A stretch of 64,000 nucleotides of DNA from Seiridium cupressi (lineage: Eukaryota; Ascomycota; Sordariomycetes; Amphisphaeriales; Sporocadaceae). Of the stretch, positions 32,313 through 44,400 are shown in pieces (within the stretch, counting starts at the first letter, position 1; every line of letters starts with the position of its first letter). The notes under the pieces are model-generated. The model saw nothing but the letters and a program-made list of their open reading frames with translations, was not told where the DNA came from and searched no databases. A program made the translations under genes and the position numbers. The DNA lies in the NCBI GenBank assembly GCA_036674765.1, contig JARVKI010000060.1:62001-126000 (forward strand), read 5' to 3'.

Positions 32313-35227
32313 TCAGGCACATATACCCCCGTCTGATAACATCTTATTCAATATTTGAGTTGAAGGACTGTCATCCAACCATGCTGACTTCAACTTCACA
32401 AGTTCGCGGACAGGGGAGGGGCTACTTGCTGGTAGCCATGTGTCTGTTCTCCATAGGTAAGCTTTCCACTCGTTGTATTTCATCTTCTCAACGACGTCCT
32501 CACGTAGCCAGAATTTTGCAGTCTTTCCTGCCACATCCCAGCTGAGAGTGCTCACTATCGAAACACCACCCTCTCGAGTTTCGCCTGCAGCATCAGACTT
32601 GTCTCCTAACTCATCATCAAGAAGGACCCGTCTCATGCTCTTCGGCTTCATTTTGAAGCGTGTATGGTCCCAGAACAACAAGACGAAGACCGCTGAGGAC
32701 TGTTGACCTTCAGTGAAAGGGCATAGCTTAATCGAGAACTGCGATATGTTCTGCAGCGCGGGCAAGAACCACCATGCAGCGCCCAAGCCGAAAGGCAAAA
32801 GGGGCTGCCATATGGATATCATGGTGGTAAGATCGGCATGCCAAGGTTGTATGCAAATCTCCTTTGGCGGGTGAACGATGTCCAGATCTTCAATGTCAAC
32901 AACCACTTCCCGAGGGGCACGGGCCGTTGTGGTTATCTTGCCTTCGCAAACTGCTACCAATATGCCGGATAGCCAATGCGCGGGATAGCCGATATCATAA
33001 AGATGGGATATCAGTCGAAGGAATATGGTGACGTTAAGGGGACTCAGGATGACCTGCCCATTCTCCGGTCGTGTAGGCGGCAGAAGGTTCTTGAGTAGGA
33101 GACCATACACCCAACCCTGGAGGTTTGCTCGACTCATAAGCTCCTCCACATTCAGTCTTCCAGACCCATGGGTGGATCGCTTCCAGGGAAAATATCCGGC
33201 GCCAAGCCCGAACGGGAGATTCTTGGTCTTTAAATCTTTGAGGATGCTCTGATCAGCAACTTCGAGCCCAAAATGGGATTTTACAAGAGAAAGATCACTG
33301 ATCAAGAGATATTCGGCCAAGAACTGCTCAAGCGTGTTGAACAACGGGGAGTTCTTCAAGATGTTCGATGTCAAACAAGCGCCTGGACAGGTTCGCAACA
33401 GCTGTGGAGCAGCGAGGAACGTTGCTAATGGGCCTCCAACGTAATCGCTTAGCAATCAGATGTTAGCCTTGGTCAGATGGATTGAAGTGAGACAGGGACG
33501 TACGGGACGTTACTCATGTGGATGTAGTGATACTGTCGGGGGAATTTGGCAGGATCAAGTTCCCCGATTGCAGGTCCCTTACGATGCTCCAATGCATCAT
33601 ATCGTAACTTGTCAAATACCTCAACCATTTCGCCTACCACAATTTCTACCGAGACCAAGTCCAAGTTGTTTCCCATTACGTGGAGGCCTTTAGAGATGAC
33701 GTCAAACCATTCGACAAGGTAGCTCACTATTGAGCTATCATCGAAGACTTTAGTCCGAACACGACCCTGCGCAGTAACGTCAATAACTGTTTCCAAGACA
33801 TCTCGACCCATTTCTGGTGCGAAGTTGTAGTCCTCGAGCTCAGGATCATGCTCTGTATCGACCATTGTCATATTCGGCTTCCAGTGCGAATCAACATATG
33901 AAACAAGACGACGTAAAGCTTGCCGAAACGATTCTGGCTTCAGATCCCGATTTAAATAGTCGTGGAGACTAGCAAACTCTTTATCATGACCAATGGAGAA
34001 TGATCGAGGTGGCTTGACGATCCTGAAATGTTCCCACAAATCATTCTCGGAGTAGTATTTCTCGTGCAGCAAATCTTCTTGATGCGTTGCTAAACGTTTG
34101 AGGAGAGAATTCCTGCTGTGCACGAAAAGCGCCGGCAATACCAAACGGATACCTTGCGCAGTATATGGCTCGACAGGGTCTGTCTGTAGAGTTCGCAGGT
34201 GACAACGAATAGCTCCATAGCATGACCTCGGTACGAATAACCACCTAGTGATGCTTTCTCCTCCGTCGAGCTTGACCAGTATGGCCGTGATGGCTTTCTG
34301 CAAGATATTCCAGACATAAGAGGGGAATATCTGAGCCGAGTAGATAAGGGCAATAGCGACGATGATACCTTGATCCTCGTCTTTAGCGTATTCGTCCAGG
34401 AGATGAAAGATGATAATATTGCGTGTTAGTGTGGCCGGTTTCTGGTCCAACAGCGTAAAGTGGTGGCGCCTCACGACCTTGTCCTGGCTCTTTGCCAACC
34501 TGCCAAATAGACCGAATATTCGCTGAAAAAAGTTTCGTGCGTCTCCAACACCACAAAACATGAAAGCCACTGGCCCGCCTTCATCGGACTGGAATGGAGA
34601 CCAAAGCTGATCCTTGACACTGTCGTTGTCAACTTCAGAATTATCGACTCTCGGTCGTCTGTCACAGTTAGCGATCAATCGGACTCGGTCAATGTGTGAC
34701 TCAACCAAAGCCTACAACACAGCTTTGAATCGGGGCAGCTCCAGAGCCTGCGATCTGACCATCTCGAGGTCAGGACGGCTCGTCTGGCGCAACTCGACCG
34801 AGTCTAGCACAGCGTCGCGATCACTCTGTGATGTGATCCTAGCTGCCCATCTGGCGGCATTCTTAGCGTCTTTGAGAAGCACGTAGGTTTTGGCAAGCCG
34901 CACGATGATCTTCTGCCTCCAAGACTCAACGTCGGTCTTGTCTCTGGAAAGATTAAGAGCGCTCAGCGAGGCATGGGCGCAAGCCTCATACTCACCGCTT
35001 TCGAAGTAAGCAGCAGCCAAGTTAGACAGCGGTAACGGATCATATGGATAGTAGACCGAAGCATCGCGGTATGCAAGTATGGCTAATGGGTGAAACGTGA
35101 GCCTTGGCAAACACTCGATTGTCTGTGCGCGAGAGGTGACTGTACCTTTGGCGAATTCTCTTCGCTTGTAATGTCCATTACCTCTCTCCCGAGCCTTGCT
35201 TGACCTGTCCCGCTGCGCTGATTCCAT
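32313..35227 (-). CDS. TPR / DUF4470 protein
   Basis: 912 aa in four minus-strand exons: 35227–35146, 35082–34716, 34658–33504, 33447–32313; all phases close. The N-terminus has TPR-like helices (REFAKAILAYRDASVYYP, NLAAAYFESGEYEACAHAS). DUF4470 follows (AFMFCGVGDARNFFQRI, HHFTLLDQKPATLTRNIII). The rest is the long conserved fungal region with YHYIHMSNVP and DYVGGPLATFL across the last splice. Intron 3 uses an AAG acceptor. The family is widespread in Pezizomycotina, often with an added MYND finger; I see none here. Function unknown; a scaffold role is only a guess. Confidence 0.82.
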
Positions 35228-35698
35228 GGCTGTCCGGGCTTGAACCAAATTATGTCAAACCAAGCGACGAAGAACCAAGTAGACAAGTCGCGTTGGTTTG
35301 AGAAAGTCTAACTAGAGGGACTCCACTAACCCTAAGCTGTTTGTTGTGGGCCCATCTGGCCGCACCCTGTATTGTAGTCGACCTAAGAAAAAAGCCTAAA
35401 ACTTGCACAGCATCTGAGGAGCAGGAGCATATGACGAATGGTAGACTAAATCCACATCTATCCCCGGAATGAGCTTTTGATTGCACGCCGGGTTGAAGTG
35501 GAAACTTGGTTCGCCGCCAGTAGCTAGCGTGCTCGCCTCCTACCAGCTTCAATTCAGGTCGCAGCAGGAAAGCCCCAGGTCATAAAAACCACAAATCTTT
35601 TGCATTCATAGTCTACATCTCATATGGTACTGCTTGTCATCTTGGCATGACCAGGTGCCAACACTATAGCTAGGACTAGTACTCTCCGTACGTCCGAC
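35228..35698. other. Intergenic
   Basis: 471 bp between two minus-strand genes. Holds the promoter of the DUF4470 gene and the terminator of the membrane-protein gene. No other feature is seen. Confidence 0.5.
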
Positions 35699-37262
35699 CT
35701 ATCTATTTCCAGGCCTTCTTAGTGGAGGTGGCTGTGAAGATGGGCCAACAAAGTCTTCATTATCATGTGTTTTTGCCGGTTGCTGCACAAGAGGCACGTC
35801 GCTTGAGAAGGAAAGTGGCCGCTTAGGTTCAGTGATGACTGTCATTTCTCGCTACCAACACTCAGAGTCAGCCAATTCTTTTCGATTGTGGTAAGAACTT
35901 ATTAGGAGCTAAGGACTAGTCTTTGAGAGAAGGAGCACCCGACCGGGGAATCTCGACTCTGAAAATGGGTTAAAAGAGAAAAAGAATAACCCCCGAGTTC
36001 TTACCTGTACCGTGATGGCATTGTCTCTGCGACTTGTTGACGAGGACAAACGTCGAGCCCATCTCCACTTCGAAGGCATTTGCTGCAACGGTGCCTCTAC
36101 CGTTGCAGTAACACTCTCCGTTGGGTAAATGGCGGTATCATGATTGGTCTGGCCGTTGCTACCACTGCGGCCACCGATGTGAGCGATGCGGCTGAGCGAC
36201 TGTTGCGAGATCTGGTCCAGAACCGTTTTGAAATCATCAAGAAAGATACAGTCGGCCGCGCACTTGAATACCAGAGCCATGCGCCAGTAAGGATTGATCC
36301 CCGCGTCCTTCATCAGACTCTTGAACGTGACGACAACGTCGGTGATGATAAAGGCAATCGAGATGAACATACAGCCCAACATGACTCCAAAGCGTGTATT
36401 GATCTTGATGAGCTCCCGAAGACTGAAGCCGTACGAGTTTCCAATCGTCTGTAGCAGCTTCCACGTTGTGAAGATCCACCAAGGATCTCTAACAAGGAAC
36501 TCGAAAGGACGCATCCTTACGTTAACATCAGAGCCTAGGTTGTTGAAGTACTCGAAATTGGACCATGCCTCGGCGACCCAGAATGGCTGCACGGCGAGCA
36601 GCGACAAGATGAAGAACCGACTTCCCCAACCAGGGAGAAACGGGCGAATCTTGAGCCAGGAGACGACATTGTCTATAGCCAAACCAGGTTAGTGGTTAAA
36701 TATCATGGCAGATAGGCCTGGTGGGGACGGAAACAACACTCAAGAGTCTTGAGCTCCCCAATACCATTCACTTTCTATCCCCAAACAAGCTAGGCAAGGT
36801 GGGAGAAAATCTAAAGAGGGACTCACGAATCTGGTAAGATATGAAGAGGAGGGTCGCCGAGCTGCTCAGATACCAGCCATACACGGGGTCCTGGTTTTGC
36901 GTATCAAAAGAATGCCCTGCATATACGCAAGTTGGTGGTCACTTACAGGCGCAAAGATGAAAGTTCCATGGGCTAGTGCTAAGAGCAACTAGTGCAGCGG
37001 ATCAATTAGCGCAAGCGTTCTTGCCATCATAAAAAAAAAAATGACTGGTATCCATTACCTCGAGTAGAATGAGCATATGTAGAGCATTCTTCCTCCTATA
37101 GTTGCAAAACACAATGAGAAGCAGGATGGTCAGGGCGCCGACATTCCACCCTTCGCCCCAGGCCTCGAGAATCTGGCCATCTGCCGTCAAGTGTGAGCGT
37201 AGCGGCACGTACGAGTCCCCGCGCTGCTTGACGTCGCGCCTCGTCGCATCAACAGGCGCCAT
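35699..37262 (-). CDS. Fungal integral membrane protein, unnamed family
   Basis: 376 aa in five minus-strand exons: 37262–37059, 36988–36947 (42 nt), 36890–36827, 36672–36005, 35851–35699. Phases all close. About seven hydrophobic segments: GWNVGALTILLLIVF, LILLELLLALAHGTFIFA, YLSSSATLLFISY, FFILSLLAVQPFWVAEAW, FTTWKLLQTI and FGVMLGCMFISIAFIITDVVV can be seen. HNVVSWLKIRPFLPGWGSR and RDPWWIFTTWK are the parts I recognise from a conserved but uncharacterised ascomycete family. The last intron (153 bp, CTGAC branch, TAG) leads to a Pro-rich cytosolic tail (REMTVITEPKRP...). Without that splice the frame ends in unrelated residues at 35,909. Topology resembles a seven-helix protein, but receptor function is not shown. 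Confidence 0.75.
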
Positions 37263-38239
37263 CGTTCATGTTGTTGGGCATCACCGTGCAGCGCGTCGAG
37301 GTAGAGCGGCACATCCGGAGAGGCTCTCATGCTGCCATGTGCACTCTCCCTGTGGGGCTTGGGCAACTAAAATAGTCATGTAGGTATGGAGGCAAAATCC
37401 CCAGAAAAACCCCAGGTTTGACAAGGAGCGAGGGGCTTGGACAGTGCGGGACCGAAGCAAGGCTGTATGGCACCAATTGCGATGAGTCTTACTCAGACAA
37501 GAAGATCGACAGTGTATGTGTTACTATGCACGTGAGATTGCACTGGCACACCTGCAGGCTTTTATTTTAGCCCGTGGGCTGCGCCGATCTTGTGGAAATG
37601 CGTGGGCTTGAATGGCCAGGATACTAAGCGTCCCCGAATCCTTCGCCCTCTCGTGGCCGTTCTGCCCTATGAGGTCGTTGCTGTGTGTGGCACAAATGAC
37701 ATGTGGCGATAGAATGCGGGATTGCCAGTTCTGTTCTTAGCGGTCAGTGAGGGGCTTGGCATTTCTGAAGCTGAGAGGCAGCTTTCGCATCGTCATGACA
37801 CAATAATAAAGCAGTGACACCCTCACAGGTTCTACACTCGCCCCCGAGGGATCAATCATCCCATATAAGCCATGGTTGCACTATTCTAAATATGCGCTGT
37901 AGAACACCATACATACTCTGAATCCTGTATGATAGTGTTACAACTTCGAGCCACCGTAAGAGAAATGTAGCACAAATCAATCCTTCTCTAGTAGTAACCA
38001 ATAAACTCCGGTTTGGCAAGCCCTTCTAGAGAATAGGAAGGATCAGCGGAGTTTTCCCGTGCAACGTCAAACGGCCTTGCATATCGTTGTCCCACTTTGC
38101 AGAAGGAGACAACCACAGTGTATCTGAGAAGGCGGTGTAACCGGGTTTCGCAAATATCAACTAGATACGTACATCAATCAGCGAAGGGGAATTAGCACAC
38201 GAACCTCTGAGCACCCGACCTCTTTCGGCTATGGCGTAG
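37263..38239. other. Intergenic
   Basis: 977 bp between two minus-strand genes. Only short frames. I see no gene or repeat. Confidence 0.5.
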
Positions 38240-40543
38240 CTAATCCTGTATTCTTGACATCTGATGCTGAGAATGCTGGTCGTGCCTTGCTTTCTGGATT
38301 GCACACAACCCAAGACGAATCACCTCGGCCATGAAATCTTCAATCTTCTTAATATGCATTACCTCGTCCAGTGTCAATCGCGGAATTCGAATACCCTTGA
38401 TAAGTTCCGGTGCAGTCCTAAGGAGTTCGAGATCGTCTGGTGCGCGGCTAGTGCCAGGATTTAATAGTATGTTGCAGAAAATTGTCAACACAGCCGACAT
38501 GGGGTAGAATATGATCATCCTGAAACATCCTTAGCTATAAGGTTCTCGCATATGCGATGAGACCTACCAGAAAGACTCGCCTGCCATTGATTGACCGGCT
38601 GTACGCAAAGAGATGAGCGTTGAACGGCTCGCTTCAACCGACAGGGCTAGACTAGAGCTCACGCCCTCCAGCTCACCACTCTCACTATTGCACCACGAAC
38701 GGCACCTGCTGGTGGTTTGATGCTGCAGAACAAATCACGGTTAGCCTTTTCCTTTGCTCCCTAATGAACTGGGTTTTGCAGTGTCTGGGACAGCTTGGCG
38801 AACAAGCAATGGCCATCACAGCTCCTGTCTGTGTGTATATTGAGGTGTCAATATGTTGCTGCACTTACGATTGCGGCCATCAAATGGTGATACTCAAAGT
38901 TCGTAATGATGTAGTGCATCCTTTGCTCCGTACTCACGTTAGGATCTACAAGGCAGCCATCAGCGTGGCGCGACAGCGACGGTCGAGTCTTTGGATTGAG
39001 AGTGAGTCGCCACGCCTCTAGTTCATCGTCAAGCTCGCGAATATCTCGAAGTAGTACTGCATCGGACTTCTGGAGCGCTTGTGTAGAAAATAGAAGTCGC
39101 AGAGCTTTAGACTTGATCTTGGCAAGTCTGAGATCGCCGGGCAAGAACGGGTTGCCGTTTGTATCGACGTGCGCTTCATGGCTGGGGTCAGAATAAGTGC
39201 GAGGAAGTGTAAGATCGCAATGTTCATCGGAGATACAAGGGGGCTGGCCCGAGCGTAGAGCTATATCCTTGTCGAAAGAATAGCACATCCAGAAGTATTT
39301 ACGAAGGTGGCACTTGACACGCCAGGTGTCGTCAGTTTCGCCGATTGGTGGTTCCGAGAGAGAATCGCAGACTTGGGTATGGGCGCTCAGCATAAACAGC
39401 ATGCGGCAAGCTACAGAATGGAACATGGCAGCTGTTTGGAACCTTCCCGAGAAGAGATTGAACATGCACTGGTTTATTGGGATGTTTAGTTGGAGCGCCG
39501 TGCTGAACAAAATTGGAGTGTACTTACTTGCATCAGGGCGACCTGAAGCGCATCGACGCTCGCGACCACAAGTACCTGCGGTAGCAGGTACTGTGCCTTG
39601 AGAGCGCACGCATCACTATCAATCGGAGTCGCCTCAAGTGATGTTTCCATAAGGCTCACAATACTGAGGAAGGAGAAAACACAGGCCTTGGCCGTTGCAT
39701 GATCGGGGCTTGGTAGCTTTCCCCCAGGCTCATAGGCGGCAGCAACGGTATCCCTGAATAGCACAGAGTCTACTATAGGAAACACGAACCGGATGGGTGT
39801 CATAGAAAAGACGGAAAAATATTCCTCGATGACCCTTCGGTCAGGCAAGTCGAAGTTCGAGGCAGGGGAGACGATGGAGTTATGGATATGTAGCTGATTG
39901 TGCCAAAGCGGCATCTCCAGTCTGGGGAAAGCAGCAAGCTGTCCTGTTCGAGTCTGGATCCATCTTCGACCTTCCTTGGAGAACAGTGGTACCCCGTTGT
40001 ATGAGCTGATCTCGCCTAGGTAGTGTCCTGCAAAGTGAAGTTTACCAAAGGATCCCGTGGCCAGGTCGGATTCGGAGGAGTGATCAGATAAGCGGGCCGG
40101 AGATGCGCCCAGGGTGTTGGGCTCAGCCACGCCAGAAGCTCCCTGGGTGTGGTCGGCCGAGGAACTAGGCCCGGTGTCATTCTGGTTCACCTCGGCGAGA
40201 ATTTGTTCTAGCCTCCCAATTCGCTGGGAAAAGGCTTTCTCCTTGACTTCTCTAGATGTATACCGTCAGCTGGAAACCCACTGTTCGGCTCACATCCGAC
40301 GTGTGAACACGTTCGGACGCACTTTCTGGGCCTGGCAGTTCTCTTCACCCGCGCTGGACGGTGAAATGTGCAGGCAAGGCTGTGGTGCTTGCACCAATTG
40401 CATTGCGGCTCCTCGCCGTCACATTGTATCTTATCATTCCTAGTTATTCAGGCGTTCCGTTGATAGTTTGAAGACATTGAACATACCTTTCGCTTGTAAC
40501 AAGAGTCGCATGCTCTCTTCCTCGCCTTCGGCATCGTTTCCAT
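38240..40543 (-). CDS. Zn2Cys6 transcription factor with fungal-specific domain
   Basis: 640 aa in six minus-strand exons: 40543–40487, 40429–40323, 40251–39528, 39468–38869, 38722–38568, 38519–38240. The zinc cluster is complete and split by intron 1: ACDSCYKRK joined to IQCDGEEPQCNWCKHHSLAC, spacing CX2CX6CX6CX2CX6C. A coiled-coil-like stretch (AFSQRIGRLEQILAEV) follows, fit for dimerisation. The Fungal_trans domain then runs from about residue 150, with FSVFSMTPIRFVFPIV, FNLFSGRFQTAAMFHSVACR, YFWMCYSFDKDIALRSGQPP and the EYHHLMAAI region. Intron 1 ends in AAG. It is divergent from a PDR ABC transporter across 917 bp with two shared palindromes, so it may control that pump and itself; this is inference. 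Confidence 0.88.
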
Positions 40544-40696
40544 CTTGGCTCCAATCTTCAGTTGTCACCCTTCGTGCATCCCTAGACGGATCGATTCACG
40601 TAATCTCCAATACGGACTATATTGTGCGTCTGTGTAGATGGGTGGCGCTGTGATGTCTAATTCGCGTCGTCGCTTTGTCCATACTACGCCAAAGTG

Positions 40697-40711
40697 CCGC
40701 TGGATAAGCGG
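40697..40711. promoter_or_regulatory. Palindromic CCG-N9-CGG site, copy 1
   Basis: CCGCTGGATAAGCGG: perfect 5-bp arms CCGCT/AGCGG around 5 bp. Inverted CCG/CGG half-sites are the classical target of Zn2Cys6 dimers. It lies 154 bp upstream of the regulator's ATG. Confidence 0.65.
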
Positions 40712-40912
40712 CAAATGGCGCCGCAGAATGATGAAAATCACGAAGCTCGAAGCCCTGGAATCCCCGTAGATGGATCTTGCGTACAGTAGGGGCTTAGGGG
40801 TGGGTATTTCAAGCCCGGAAGTCGCGGTGATGGGCTATCATAGGGCACTAGCCTCTGACTGATTACGCTAGACAGGAGTCGTCACATCCATCATATCCGA
40901 AATACCGCCATT

Positions 40913-40927
40913 CCGCTGACTAAGCGG
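40913..40927. promoter_or_regulatory. Palindromic CCG-N9-CGG site, copy 2
   Basis: CCGCTGACTAAGCGG: same arms and spacing as copy 1, only the spacer differs. It starts 216 bp after copy 1 and lies 533 bp before the ABC transporter ATG. Confidence 0.65.
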
Positions 40928-41460
40928 GGCTTCTAAGATTCCATGCAGCCAATCAAAACTCTGCGTCGACCTATCATAGCATCCAGAGCGCACCGGCTCA
41001 ACAAGCAGAGCTGTCCATTTCAAGCTCGCGGCTGTAGTTATAGCCTACACCGAAACCGATGCTCCAGCATATAAGCGGGTCTTCAGATCTTTGTAATTAC
41101 GTATTGTTAGATCTTAATGCGAAGCCACGGCCCAGGTTCTACGCCTTGATAGCAATACAAAGGCATATCTTGCCGGGTTACTCAGCGGTGTCGGCAGTGT
41201 CAGCATGGAAAACCCGTTGATTCCACTTGTTTTGAATTATAAGCATTGTGGATACCCATACCCCCTTAAGTCCGCCATGTGAGCTATCCGGAGTCTCGCT
41301 AGAGCCGTCCACCGGCCATCATGACAAATGGTGGGTTATGATGTGTAAAGTATATCAATACTTCAGCTTGCCGCCCCTAGTCCATGATGAATTTCGAAAC
41401 TATACTTCGTAAGCCGACACTATTCATTCCAATCTCGCTTCGTCCCGAACGGAGGGGACC

Positions 41461-44400
41461 ATGCCTGATCCAAACATGGACTCCGAAGGAACATTGACGG
41501 ATAGTGATCGATCCAACTACGAGAAGGATGATTCATGGGCTCTGAAGCCGGATATCGCCGCGGTAAGGGAAAAAGACCAGCGTTCCGGTTTCCCTTCCCG
41601 AGAACTTGGCATCACCTGGGAAAACCTTACAGTGAAAGCAGTCAGCGCTGACGCGGCAATACACGAAAATGTCGCTACTCAGTTTAATATCCCCAAACTT
41701 ATCCAGGAGTCGAGGCGGAAGCCGCCATTGAAGTCTATTCTCGATGGCAGTCATGGTTGTGTTAAGCCAGGAGAGATGTTGCTTGTTCTTGGCCGACCCG
41801 GTAAGCTAATCCCGGCCGAGTTGTTGCATTTCTGAGCAGTGGTCATGATTACCGGGACAGACCATATGAATCTAACACTGAATCCTGATAGGCTCTGGAT
41901 GTACTACACTACTGAGTCTTCTAGCAAATCGGCGAGAAGGATTCGCATCAGTCTCAGGCGACGTACACTATGGCTCCATGGACGCAAAGGAGGCTGCAAA
42001 ATACCGGGGGCAGATCGTCATGAACACTGAAGAGGAGTTATTTTTTCCGACACTGGCAGTCGGACAGACCATGGACTTTGCGACAAGACTGAAGATCCCA
42101 GCCAACTTACCCGAGGGTGTTGCGTCTAACGAGGACCTGCGTTCCGAAACCCGCGATTTCTTATTGCGATCCATGGGAATTCAACACACGTTGGATACGA
42201 AAGTCGGCAACGAATACGTACGAGGTGTATCAGGTGGCGAAAGGAAGAGAGTTTCCATCATAGAGACACTTGCAACTAGAGGCTCGGTGTACTGCTGGGA
42301 CAATAGTACGAGGGGTCTCGACGCTAGCACGTACGTTCATCACCGTTCCATCAAATTAGCTGACCTTGCTGTCATGCAATGTACCAGCCGTACTATCTTG
42401 AGCTTGAATCTAACTTACCCCCTCATAGTGCCCTCGAGTATACCAAAGCCATTCGCGCCATGACGGATGTATTTGGGCTTGCCTCTATCGTCACGCTTTA
42501 CCAAGCCGGCAACGGTATCTACAACCTCTTCGACAAGGTCCTTGTCCTCGATGGCGGCAAAGAGATCTACTACGGCCCTATGACCCAGGCCCGGCCATTC
42601 ATGGAAGAGCTTGGCTTCGTCTGCCAAGATGGTGCCAATGTTGCAGACTTCTTGACGGGCGTGACTGTTCCCACAGAGCGGCAAATCCGGCCGGGTTTCG
42701 AGAACACATTCCCTCGAGACGCCGGAACGCTCGAAGCAAAATATGAAGAGTCGCAAATACACGCAGAGATGACCGCCGAGTACGACTTTCCCACTACGGA
42801 AGAAGCCAATGAGAAAACGAAGCTCTTCCGTAAAGGAGTGAAAGGCGAAAAACACCACCAACTGCCTGCGAATAGCCCCCTCACCGTCAGCTTTGCTACT
42901 CAGGTCAAAGCCTGTGTCATTCGTCAATACCAGATCATATGGGGAGACAAGGCCACCTTTCTAATCAAACAGATCTCGACCTTGGCGCAAGCCCTCATCG
43001 CTGGATCTTTATTCTATAATGCGTCTGACAACTCTGGCGGCCTCTTCATCAAATCCGGTGCTCTGTTCTTCTCGCTCCTCTTCAACTCTCTTTTATCCAT
43101 GTCCGAAGTCACGGAGTCTTTTTCCGGTCGGCCGGTGTTAATCAAGCATAAGCTCTTTGGGCTCTTCCACCCTGCTGCCTTTTGCATTGCACAAATCGCA
43201 GCAGATATACCTGTGATTCTATTTCAGATCTCAATATTCTCCGTCGTGTTGTACTTCATGGTTGGGTTGACTATGTCGGCAAGTACATTTTTCACTTACT
43301 GGGTTTTGCTCCTGGCCACAACAATGGTAAGTCAACCATCAACTCTTCCCTCGAAGAGATGAACAAGAACAAAAGCATTGACAAGATTTTAGTGTATGAC
43401 AGCCTTGTTCCGATCTATCGGTGCTTCATTTTCAACCTTCGATGGTGCCTCAAAGGTGTCTGGCCTGATCATTTCACTAGCGATCATGTAAATTCCCATA
43501 TAAGCATTCTACTGCCCCCGTTCTTAGACCATCTTACTCACGCCAATATCTAGGTATACCGGTTATATGATCCAGAAACCTCAAATGCACCCTTGGTTCG
43601 TGTGGGTCTTTTGGATTGATCCTCTAGCCTACGCATTTGACGCGCTTCTGTCCAATGAATTCCACGGCAAAACCATTCCCTGTGTCGGTAACAATCTTGT
43701 TCCCCTTGGAGCTGGTTACGACGATCCGCTGTACATGTCCTGTGCCGGCGTGGGTGGTGCAGTCCAGGGCGAAACCTCTGTGTCTGGCGACGCCTACCTG
43801 GCTTCCCTATCGTACAGTTATGGCCATCTGTGGAGAAATTTCGGCATTGTCTGGGCTTGGTGGGCACTGTTCGTTGCGATCACAATCATCATGACGACCA
43901 GGTGGCGTTCCTCTGCCGAAGGCGGCCCATCGCTCCTTATCCCCAGAGAAAAAGCCAAAGTTGCTCGCGCATTGCAATCCGACCCTGAGTCTCAAGTCCA
44001 AGAGAAGCCGCTGTCTACTAGAAGCAGCGATCGCAGTGGTGAAACCACAGCTGCTGGAACTCCTGATCAGGGTTCAGTGGCTGGTGACTTGGTTCGCAAT
44101 ACATCAATCTTCACTTGGAAAAATCTCTCTTACACTGTGAAAACACCCCATGGCGATCGACTATTGCTCGATAACGTCCAGGGGTGGGTCAAACCCGGAA
44201 TGCTGGGAGCTTTGATGGGCTCGTCAGGCGCAGGAAAAACCACACTGCTCGATGTTCTGGCTCAGCGCAAGACCGAGGGCACAATTCGTGGTTCAGTTCT
44301 TGTTGACGGGCGTCCTTTGCCTGTCTCTTTCCAGCGATCGGCAGGTTATTGTGAACAGCTCGATGTCCATGAACCGTTCGCTACCGTTCGTGAAGCCCTA

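Larger units (their letters stand above)
40544..41460. promoter_or_regulatory. Bidirectional promoter, Zn2Cys6 factor / ABC transporter
   Basis: 917 bp between divergent start codons. It contains the two CCGCT-N5-AGCGG palindromes described separately. Otherwise I see no gene. Confidence 0.65.

Noticed and set aside
35909..36004. Stop at 35,909 as the end of the integral membrane protein
   Set aside because: GTAAGA at 36,004 with a CTGAC branch and TAG at 35,852–35,854 gives a cleaner Pro-rich tail in phase.
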